Positions 1-4,804 of a DNA stretch of 13,429 bases are shown here, piece after piece. Source of the stretch: Methanobacteriota archaeon (GTDB lineage: Archaea > Altiarchaeota > Altiarchaeia > IMC4 > QMZM01). Position 1 is the stretch's first letter, and each line of letters begins with the position of its first letter. A program made the position numbers and the translations under genes. Under the pieces are notes generated by a model that was given only the letters and a program-made list of their open reading frames with translations, ran no database searches and was not told where the DNA came from. The DNA lies in the NCBI GenBank assembly GCA_903930485.1, contig CAIYYO010000087.1, positions 1 to 13,429 of the forward strand, given 5' to 3'.

Positions 1-321
1 ATCGAGAAAGCCGCAAGCCTCGACCGCATAACCGGCGCAGACATAGACAAAGCCGTCGGCTACGCGCTGGCGGCCCAATACTACAACATGGAATGCATAT
101 ACCTGGAAGCGGGATCGGGAGCCGAGAAACCAATACCGAACGAGATGATATCCGCCGTACGACGCGCCATCGAAATCCCCGTCATCGTCGGAGGAGGAAT
201 CAGGGACGGAAGAACCGCACGTGAAAAAACCGACGCCGGGGCGGACGCCATCGTGAACGGCACGGCCGGAGAGAAAGATGCTGGAAAGATTAAAGAAATA
301 ATCGATGCGATCAAAAAATAG
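1..321 (+). CDS. Geranylgeranylglyceryl phosphate synthase, 3' end (partial)
   Basis: This is the C-terminal 106 residues of a (beta/alpha)8-barrel prenyltransferase; the gene enters from the left edge, in frame from base 1. The enzyme joins geranylgeranyl diphosphate to glycerol-1-phosphate, the first committed step of archaeal membrane ether-lipid synthesis (EC 2.5.1.41). Visible family motifs are YLEAGSGA, then PIPNEMI, the phosphate-binding GGGIR loop (VIVGGGIRDG) and the C-terminal AGADAIVNGT strand-loop. These fit the PcrB/GGGPS family and not its TIM-barrel relatives HisA, HisF or TrpA. Family members have about 230-250 residues, so slightly more than half is missing. A small GC-rich inverted repeat (GCTGC at 341-345, GCAGC at 351-355) follows the stop and may mark the transcript end. 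Confidence 0.9.
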   Translation: MEKAASLDRITGADIDKAVGYALAAQYYNMECIYLEAGSGAEKPIPNEMISAVRRAIEIPVIVGGGIRDGRTAREKTDAGADAIVNGTAGEKDAGKIKEIIDAIKK

Positions 322-361
322 GCCCGAAAAAAACACGCATGCTGCGACGTGCAGCCATTAG

Positions 362-369
362 TTTTTATA
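362..369 (+). promoter_or_regulatory. TATA box of the histone operon
   Basis: TTTTTATA lies in an AT-rich stretch between the GGGP synthase stop and the histone gene. With the usual archaeal spacing of about 26 bases, transcription would start near 392, giving a leader of about 26 bases to the ATG at 418. Confidence 0.55.
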
Positions 370-393
370 CTCTTAACATAATAATAATAACCC

Positions 394-409
394 CCACGAA
401 TTCACGTGG
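394..409. repeat. Inverted repeat at the histone transcription start
   Basis: CCACG (394-398) and CGTGG (405-409) flank a six-base loop. The repeat lies at or just after the predicted start of transcription and nine bases upstream of the histone ATG. It could be a repressor operator or a short leader stem in the mRNA; nothing here tells the two apart. Confidence 0.4.
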
Positions 410-417
410 TTGTTAAG

Positions 418-621
418 ATGACAGGACTACCCCTCGCAACAGTTGAAAGGATAATGAGGTCTGCAGGCGCTGAAAGGATTTCTAACGACGCAGTCGAGGC
501 CGCATCGGCCAAGGCCCAAAAACTCATCGAAACCCTGACGGCCGAAGCCGTAGTACTGTCCAAGCACGCGGGGAGAAAAACCGTGACCGCCGAAGACGTC
601 GAACTCGCATCCAAAAGATGA
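418..621 (+). CDS. Archaeal histone (HMf family)
   Basis: This 67-residue protein is one complete histone fold with no tails. It aligns by eye along its whole length with HMfB: start LPLATVERIMR, AGAERIS loop (R20), long central helix, then KHAGRKTVTAEDVELA. R53, K54 and T55 form the DNA-binding loop, and H50 and D60 match the HMfB pair that holds dimers together in longer assemblies. It should dimerise and wrap DNA in chromatin. ATG 418 is chosen because it gives the family N terminus; an in-frame GTG at 406 would add MVVK and lies within the inverted repeat. The stop overlaps the next start codon (ATGA at 618-621), so the downstream gene is probably translationally coupled. Confidence 0.95.
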   Translation: MTGLPLATVERIMRSAGAERISNDAVEAASAKAQKLIETLTAEAVVLSKHAGRKTVTAEDVELASKR

Positions 622-1001
622 ACGTTCTCCGATTCAAAAAAGGTTATAAGGACTGGGAAACCACGTACGACGTAGAGCTCGACTACGAATACGACGAAAG
701 GCTTGAGAAGAAGATGTCGTCTCTCATAATCTGCCGACAGGACCTCGGAAAAAAAGCGGTGGTGCCATGGCAGGTGTTTGAAAACTATGCTACAGGCCAC
801 ATGGAGGGAACCTTCGCCGATGCCTCAGGCCTGAGGATAGGCCGGGTCAACGGAAAGCTGTCGATAACGCAGGGCTATAATTTCAACGTCGTAATCCACC
901 AGGACCAGATCGAGGCGATAAGGCGGGCGGCGAAAAACCTCGTAGAAGACGTATCAAGCTCTGTCGAAAACATCCTGAAAGAATACGCCTTACGGGCTTG
1001 A
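618..1001 (+). CDS. Hypothetical protein coupled to the histone
   Basis: I do not recognise this 127-residue protein. It has no signal peptide, membrane segment or Cys/His metal motif. The first 60 residues are rich in acidic and aromatic residues (DVELDYEYDERLEKK). The middle, from about residue 60 to 95, alternates like beta strands with a GRVNG turn. The last 30 residues (from QDQIEAIRRAAKNL) should form one or two amphipathic helices. It starts inside the histone stop codon and ends three bases before the VanZ-like gene, so all three are likely cotranscribed. A chromatin-related role is suggested only by position. The clean overlap and codon use like its neighbours support it being a real gene. 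Confidence 0.75.
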   Translation: MNVLRFKKGYKDWETTYDVELDYEYDERLEKKMSSLIICRQDLGKKAVVPWQVFENYATGHMEGTFADASGLRIGRVNGKLSITQGYNFNVVIHQDQIEAIRRAAKNLVEDVSSSVENILKEYALRA

Positions 1002-1004
1002 AGG

Positions 1005-1403
1005 ATGAACAAAGTCATAAGCTGGCTGGAGAATAGGCCGAAGATTGCCTGGACTCTTATAATCATATACGCCAGCCTGATATTCTACCTCTCCTCGCTC
1101 TCTCATCCCCCTCAACCGGTAAAAGTGACCGGAGGCTTCTGGCTCGAGGTCCTTACAAAAACCGAACACGCGATCGAATACGCAATCTTCGGAATACTCC
1201 TGTTCAGCGGGTTCCGGAGCATCAAAGAGACCCGGAACAAAGCCGCATACTACGCCTTCCTTTTAGCCTCACTCTATGGGGCCTCGGACGAGATTCACCA
1301 ATCTTTTGTTCCATACAGGGTATGCGACGTAACCGATATGCTAACCGACGCCGCGGGCGCGCTCGCAGGGATCCTTCTTTCAAAGACTCGCTTAAAAAAA
1401 TAG
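1005..1403 (+). CDS. VanZ-like family membrane protein
   Basis: This is a 132-residue integral membrane protein with about four hydrophobic segments, near residues 13-31, 54-70, 79-95 and 109-125. The VanZ family pattern is clear: KTEHAIEYAIFGIL (an H followed by E-Y in a helix), then SDEIHQSFVPYRVCDVTDMLTDAAGALAG, matching the family's DE-HQ-F-P-R-D-D signature and glycine-rich last helix. The biochemical role of these proteins is not settled; the name comes from an accessory gene for teicoplanin resistance, and resistance should not be inferred in an archaeon. The start follows the preceding stop by three bases with no well-spaced Shine-Dalgarno site, so reinitiation is likely. Confidence 0.85.
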   Translation: MNKVISWLENRPKIAWTLIIIYASLIFYLSSLSHPPQPVKVTGGFWLEVLTKTEHAIEYAIFGILLFSGFRSIKETRNKAAYYAFLLASLYGASDEIHQSFVPYRVCDVTDMLTDAAGALAGILLSKTRLKK

Positions 1404-1406
1404 CCG

Positions 1407-1414
1407 ATTTATAG
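1407..1414 (+). promoter_or_regulatory. TATA box of the PAC2 chaperone gene
   Basis: ATTTATAG lies just after the VanZ-like stop codon. Usual spacing puts the start near 1437, leaving a leader of roughly 13 bases before ATG 1451. The gene therefore probably has its own promoter. Confidence 0.4.
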
Positions 1415-1450
1415 CATTGCCTTACGAAATATTAAACGACTGAAAGAAAA

Positions 1451-2218
1451 ATGGATGCAGTAGAGATAAAGATCCTGGAAAAGCCTGAGCTAAAAAACAC
1501 AGTCCTTATAGAAGGCCTGCCGGGGATAGGGCTCGTTGGAAAACTCGCGGCGGACCATATGGCCGACAAATTGAAGGCCACGAAATTCGCAGAAATGTAT
1601 TCCCCTTATCTGCCCCCGCAGGTATCCATCAGGGAAGACGGCATAGTGAAGCTTGTCAACAATGAATTGTACTACTGGAAAGGAAAGAAGAACGACATCA
1701 TTCTACTCCTGGGAGACTTTCAGGGCATCACCCCGGACAGCCAATACCAGCTCTCTGAGAAGGCAATAGAAGTCTGCCAGAAATTCGGCCTAAAAAGGAT
1801 ATTCACGCTCGGAGGACTCGGCACAGGCGAAATAGTCAAGAACCCGAAGGTCTTCGGGGCCGCGACGACAAAAGAACAGATAGAAGAACTCAAGAAATAC
1901 GGCGTAATCTTCAGGGGCGGGGGCGCGATATTCGGCGCAGCCGGCCTGATAGTCGGCCTAGGAATGATGAAAAACATTCCCTCAGCATGCCTGATGGGCG
2001 AAACCCACGGCCAGATAATAGATGCGAAATCCGCCGAAGCGGTCCTCAAAGTCCTTAACCAGATACTCGACATAGACCTAGACATGACGGAGCTCGTCAA
2101 AAAAGCCCGCGAGACCGAGGAACAGATGAACAAGATGGGCAAGATGCTATCTGACCAGAAGAAGGCAATGGAAAGGCAGCAGGAATTCCTGGACGAGACG
2201 CCTTCATACATCAGATGA
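1451..2218 (+). CDS. PAC2-family proteasome assembly chaperone (PbaB-like)
   Basis: This 255-residue protein belongs to the archaeal PAC2 family (COG2047-type), whose members include PbaA/PbaB and help assemble or bind the 20S proteasome core. Visible motifs are the N-terminal EGLPGIGLVGKLAADHM, a central ILLLGDFQGITPDS strand-loop, FTLGGLGTGE, and GGGAIFGAAGLIVGLGMMKNIPSACLMGETHG. A charged helix near residues 210-245 (KKARETEEQMNKMGKM) is likely a coiled coil. The chain ends PSYIR. In a canonical HbYX proteasome-docking tail the Tyr is the penultimate residue; here it is third from the end. The proteasome beta gene lies 1.8 kb downstream. The last 14 codons and the stop recur at 2283-2329 after a 64-base insert, which is described separately. 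Confidence 0.88.
   Translation: MDAVEIKILEKPELKNTVLIEGLPGIGLVGKLAADHMADKLKATKFAEMYSPYLPPQVSIREDGIVKLVNNELYYWKGKKNDIILLLGDFQGITPDSQYQLSEKAIEVCQKFGLKRIFTLGGLGTGEIVKNPKVFGAATTKEQIEELKKYGVIFRGGGAIFGAAGLIVGLGMMKNIPSACLMGETHGQIIDAKSAEAVLKVLNQILDIDLDMTELVKKARETEEQMNKMGKMLSDQKKAMERQQEFLDETPSYIR
2172..2202 (+). repeat. 31-bp direct repeat, copy 1 (inside the PAC2 gene end)
   Basis: These 31 bases recur exactly at 2283-2313, offset by 111 bases. Within the repeat is the perfect 12-bp palindrome CAGGAATTCCTG (2180-2191). Copy 1 is part of the intact reading frame, which continues with TCA TAC ATC AGA TGA. It may correspond to one attachment site of an integration event. Confidence 0.85.
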
Positions 2219-2225
2219 TAAATTC

Positions 2226-2283
2226 GGCAGAGGGACTAGCGAAGCGTAAGTCCCTCGCGCCCGTGAACCGGCGTGACGGTTCA
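2226..2283 (+). other. Two tandem hairpins between the direct repeats
   Basis: Almost all of the 64-base insert between the repeats is self-complementary. Hairpin A pairs GAGGGACT (2230-2237) with AGTCCCTC (2249-2256), extended after a small internal loop by GGC (2226-2228) with GCC (2259-2261). Hairpin B pairs TGAACCG (2264-2270) with CGGTTCA (2277-2283). No reading frame is open across it. It could be a relic of a mobile element, a small structured RNA in the 3' UTR, or a terminator. A box C-like ATGATAA overlaps the stop codon, but no CTGA box D is present. Confidence 0.65.
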
Positions 2284-2329
2284 AAGGCAGCAGGAATTCC
2301 TGGACGAGACGCCGAGCTATATTAGATAA
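2283..2329 (+). pseudogene. Displaced second copy of the PAC2 gene 3' end
   Basis: The first 31 bases equal 2172-2202. After that the DNA differs from the functional gene end, but the encoded residues do not: CCG AGC TAT ATT AGA TAA here against CCT TCA TAC ATC AGA TGA there, both PSYIR-stop. It is in the same phase as the gene (offset 111) but separated from it by stop codons, so it is not translated from that start. Such synonymous divergence means the two ends come from diverged versions of the gene rather than from a recent simple duplication. Confidence 0.8.
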
Positions 2330-2344
2330 TTAGAAAAAAATATC

Positions 2345-2370
2345 GAAAGAAAGAATAATTTATTTCTTTC
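2345..2370. terminator. Bidirectional terminator between convergent genes
   Basis: GAAAGAAA (2345-2352) pairs with TTTCTTTC (2363-2370). On the plus strand the right arm is a pyrimidine-rich tract. On the minus strand the hairpin is followed by seven T (complement of 2334-2340). It sits between the PAC2 gene and the converging zinc-ribbon gene, whose stop codon lies inside the loop. Confidence 0.5.
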
Positions 2371-2596
2371 TCCAGGCAGGCGCTTCGCGCATCGACTGCT
2401 CGGCCCTTCTGACGGCCTCTTCCTGGCACATGCCTGATTTGAGGAAGTACTTCGTCATATTGTCCTTTACCTCTTCCCTGGGCCGCAGTTTTCCTTTGGC
2501 GTCGGTGCAGTGCACGCAGTAGCTGTTGCTCATGTCCCCGCCTCCGAATTCCTGGTATTTCCGCATATCCATCCCGCAACTTTGACAGATCTTCAT
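2360..2596 (-). CDS. Small zinc-ribbon protein (Zn_ribbon_2-like)
   Basis: This 78-residue protein starts MKICQSCGMDM and has two CxxC knuckles, C4-x2-C7 and C27-x2-C30, the latter in SYCVHCTDAKGKLRP. That arrangement matches the putative zinc ribbon domain family (PF12674-like), in which a CQSCGMP start, a short linker and a YC-x2-C-x-G-K/F segment are followed by a helical tail. Here the tail (residues 40-78) is charged and helical. One zinc ion is expected. The cellular role is unknown; homologues often stand alone or beside transcription regulators. It is transcribed divergently from the EndoQ gene across a 92-base AT-rich spacer. Confidence 0.82.
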   Translation of the reverse strand: MKICQSCGMDMRKYQEFGGGDMSNSYCVHCTDAKGKLRPREEVKDNMTKYFLKSGMCQEEAVRRAEQSMREAPAWRKK

Positions 2597-2654
2597 TTTA
2601 CATCAGTCCTTCTTTATTGACCTATTTTAGTAAAATAATTAGGGAATACACGGG

Positions 2655-2662
2655 TTAAATAT
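2655..2662 (+). promoter_or_regulatory. TATA box of the EndoQ gene
   Basis: TTAAATAT is centred about 30 bases before ATG 2689, so transcription should begin about four bases before the start codon. No Shine-Dalgarno-like sequence precedes the ATG, consistent with a leaderless or near-leaderless mRNA. Confidence 0.5.
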
Positions 2663-2688
2663 CGATTCAAAAACCTAAGTATTAACCT

Positions 2689-3918
2689 ATGCAGGAATAC
2701 GACGTAGACTTCCACATACACTCGAAATACTCCAAGAGCGTCTCGCCGGACATGGAAGTCCCGGTGATAGCCAAGCAGGCCGTACTGAAAGGGCTGGACA
2801 TCGTAGGCACTGGAGACGCATTATGCCCGCCATGGCTCAGCCACCTGAAGCAGTGCCTGAAGGAGACAAGCAAAGGCATTTATTCAACTTCCGGGTCGGA
2901 AACCAGATTCATCATCACCACAGAGATCGAGGACATACACCGGGTCCACCACATCATCCTCTTCCCTGAGATCTCGGCGGCAGAAGACCTGATGGAGAAA
3001 TTGAAAAAACACTCGAACGACATAGAAAGAGAAGGGCGGCCCCACATAAGGCTGACCGGGGAAGAGATCGTCGACCACGCAAGAGGATGTGGCGCACTCG
3101 TCGGGCCGGCGCACGCCTTCACTCCCTGGACCGCGCTCTATAAGGAATACGATTCCCTGGATGCGTGTTACGGCACCAACAGGAAGCACGTGAAATTCAT
3201 GGAGCTCGGGCTTTCGGCGGACACGTACATGGCAGACAGGGTAGAGGAGCTGCAGGGTTTAACATTCATGTCTAATTCCGACACACACAGCCCCTGGCCT
3301 CAGAGACTTGGTAGAGAATTCAACAGGCTGCTAATGGATGGGCCCTCGTTCGAAGAGATAACGGACTGCATCGAAGCGAAAAACAGCCGAAAGTTTACGC
3401 TTAACGTCGGCCTCGACCCGCGCGAAGGGAAGTACCATTTGACGGCGTGCAGCAAATGCTTCGTCCGCTTCAGGCTTGAAGACGCTGTACGGCTTAAATG
3501 GCGCTGCCCGGAATGCGGCGGGGGCGTGATAAAGAAAGGCGTCGTCGACAGGATAAACGAGCTGGCAGAATGGGATACACCCCGCCATCCGCCTGAGAGG
3601 CCTAAGTACGTGCATATCATACCGCTTGCAGAAGTGATATCCCTCGTGACCGGGGTAAGGACCATGACGAGTAGGAAGATAAAAGAGAGATGGGACGGCC
3701 TGATACAAAAATTCGGGACAGAGATAAACATACTGATAGACGCAGACATCGAAGAGATAAAAAAAGCCGACCCGGAAGCGGGCAAAGTGATCGAGAGATT
3801 CAGGGCCGACAAGATAAAATACGTCTCCGGGGGCGGGGGGCAATACGGCCGGCCGACATTGAAGGACGAGGCAGACGATTACTGGGGCCGGGGGCAGAAG
3901 ACGTTGTTCGATTTTTAA
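2689..3918 (+). CDS. Endonuclease Q (PHP-domain DNA repair nuclease)
   Basis: This 409-residue protein matches the COG1379/EndoQ family, which nicks DNA on the 5' side of uracil, hypoxanthine and abasic sites, opening repair of deaminated bases. The PHP metal site is visible: DFHIHSKYS (H9, H11), GTGDA (D43), TEIED (E79), GPAHAFTPW (H142) and NSDTHS (D198, H200). A zinc ribbon follows (C254-x2-C257, C273-x2-C276). A helical C-terminal domain then includes a helix-hairpin-helix-like stretch TMTSRKIKERWDGLIQKFGTE. The last seven residues, QKTLFDF, form a PCNA-interacting (PIP) motif Q-x2-L-x2-F, as expected for an enzyme that works with the sliding clamp. Length is close to the roughly 400-425 residues of archaeal EndoQ. 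Confidence 0.88.
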   Translation: MQEYDVDFHIHSKYSKSVSPDMEVPVIAKQAVLKGLDIVGTGDALCPPWLSHLKQCLKETSKGIYSTSGSETRFIITTEIEDIHRVHHIILFPEISAAEDLMEKLKKHSNDIEREGRPHIRLTGEEIVDHARGCGALVGPAHAFTPWTALYKEYDSLDACYGTNRKHVKFMELGLSADTYMADRVEELQGLTFMSNSDTHSPWPQRLGREFNRLLMDGPSFEEITDCIEAKNSRKFTLNVGLDPREGKYHLTACSKCFVRFRLEDAVRLKWRCPECGGGVIKKGVVDRINELAEWDTPRHPPERPKYVHIIPLAEVISLVTGVRTMTSRKIKERWDGLIQKFGTEINILIDADIEEIKKADPEAGKVIERFRADKIKYVSGGGGQYGRPTLKDEADDYWGRGQKTLFDF

Positions 3919-3992
3919 AGCAACTCATTCCGCCGCCGTGGGTTTTCAAATGCTTTTTAAATAACCAATCCCAATAGGTTGTATAGAGTTTC

Positions 3993-4005
3993 TAAATATT
4001 TTTAT
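3993..4005 (+). promoter_or_regulatory. TATA region of psmB
   Basis: TAAATATTTTTAT lies about 45 bases before the proposed TTG start. The usual offset puts transcription near 4024, just ahead of the Shine-Dalgarno site at 4028, so the leader would be about 17 bases and keep the ribosome site. Confidence 0.45.
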
Positions 4006-4027
4006 TCGTTTATAATAAATTTTTTTT

Positions 4028-4035
4028 GAGGCGAT
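4028..4035 (+). promoter_or_regulatory. Shine-Dalgarno site that fixes the psmB start
   Basis: GAGGCGAT matches the archaeal consensus GAGGTGAT at seven of eight bases. GAGG ends nine bases before TTG 4041. This favours 4041 over the in-frame TTG at 4026, whose last base is the first base of the site. Confidence 0.6.
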
Positions 4036-4040
4036 TTTCT

Positions 4041-4685
4041 TTGGAATCTGGACCCAATGTTCTTAAAGGAACCACCACGATTGGTTTGACTTGCAGCGAC
4101 GGCGTAGTCCTCGTAGCAGACAGGCGAGCTTCAATGGGAAGCTTCATTGCCAGCAAGAGGGCGAAGAAGATACACAAAATAAATGACCGCGTCGGAGCGA
4201 CCATCGCGGGCTCGGTCGGAGACGCCGAAGCGATAGTCAGGATGCTTCAGGCCGAGGCGGCGCTCTACGAGATGAACAACAAGGAAAAGATGTCGACGAA
4301 AGCCGTTTCTCACCTGATGGCGAACATACTCCAGGGAAGCAAATATTACCCTTACATGATCCAGGTACTCGTCGGAGGATTCGAAAAGAAGTCTTCAGTA
4401 TATACGCTGGATCCATTGGGCGGTCTGATAGAGGAGAAGATGGCGTCAACCGGCAGCGGTTCACCTGTCGCGTACGGCGTCATGGAACTGGAGTACCAGG
4501 AAGACAAGCCCGTAAAGGACAACGTACTTATCGCATTAAAGGCTATGACTTCGACCCTGCAAAGAGACTGCGCAACCGGAGACGGGTTGAACGTCGTAAC
4601 GATAACGGCGGAAGGCTTCAAGGAGTACAAGGACGAGGACGTCGAAGAGCTCCTGAAGAAGCTCGCTCCAAAGAAGACGAAATAA
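4041..4685 (+). CDS. psmB: 20S proteasome beta subunit
   Basis: This is the catalytic subunit of the archaeal 20S proteasome, an N-terminal nucleophile threonine protease (EC 3.4.25.1) in the two inner heptameric rings. It is made as a propeptide, here MESGPNVLKG, cleaved before TTTIGLT so that Thr becomes residue 1. Mature D17 (VLVADRR) and K33 (SKRAKK) are present, completing the active site, and the late GSGSPVAYG and RDCATGDGLNVV segments are typical. The first in-frame ATG lies beyond the catalytic Thr, so a non-ATG start is required. TTG 4041 gives a 10-residue propeptide, within the family range, and has the better ribosome site; TTG 4026 would add five residues. The chaperone for assembly lies upstream, and aCPSF1 follows, a neighbour pair I recall from methanogens. 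Confidence 0.93.
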   Translation: MESGPNVLKGTTTIGLTCSDGVVLVADRRASMGSFIASKRAKKIHKINDRVGATIAGSVGDAEAIVRMLQAEAALYEMNNKEKMSTKAVSHLMANILQGSKYYPYMIQVLVGGFEKKSSVYTLDPLGGLIEEKMASTGSGSPVAYGVMELEYQEDKPVKDNVLIALKAMTSTLQRDCATGDGLNVVTITAEGFKEYKDEDVEELLKKLAPKKTK

Positions 4686-4694
4686 AAGGAGCTA

Positions 4695-4700
4695 TTTTTT
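4695..4700 (+). terminator. Oligo-T terminator after psmB
   Basis: Six T in a row lie ten bases after the psmB stop codon, with no hairpin before them. Oligo-T tracts of this kind are where archaeal RNA polymerase stops and aCPSF1 cleaves. Confidence 0.5.
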
Positions 4701-4766
4701 AATACCAATTTATAGGGTTTTTAGGCATCGAATCAGTCTTGAATTAAATTACCTTTTAGTCTGGAG

Positions 4767-4775
4767 TATATAAAA
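4767..4775 (+). promoter_or_regulatory. TATA box of the aCPSF1 gene
   Basis: TATATAAAA is the most canonical TATA element in the window, about 35 bases before TTG 4805. The start would fall near 4793, so the transcript would begin almost at the Shine-Dalgarno site at 4794. Confidence 0.6.
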
Positions 4776-4793
4776 ATTTTTAATCGAATAGCA

Positions 4794-4799
4794 GAGGTG
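4794..4799 (+). promoter_or_regulatory. Shine-Dalgarno site for the aCPSF1 TTG start
   Basis: GAGGTG is a perfect match to the archaeal anti-Shine-Dalgarno core and ends five bases before TTG 4805. The frame has a stop codon at 4781-4783 and no ATG or GTG between it and 4805, so this site decides the start. Confidence 0.75.
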
Positions 4800-4804
4800 C
4801 ATCC

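Noticed and set aside
2219..2282. A tRNA-like or box C/D RNA in the insert after the PAC2 gene
   Set aside because: GGTTCAAA resembles a T loop and ATGATAA resembles box C, but there is no acceptor stem, anticodon arm or CTGA box D.
2322..2579. A second minus-strand frame overlapping the zinc-ribbon gene
   Set aside because: It shares the same DNA in another phase, has an Arg/Gln-rich composition and no motif, while the 2360-2596 frame has two clean CxxC knuckles.
4026..4040. TTG 4026 as the psmB start
   Set aside because: It would place the best Shine-Dalgarno site inside the gene; TTG 4041 has that site at normal spacing and gives a family-like propeptide. It is not fully excluded.
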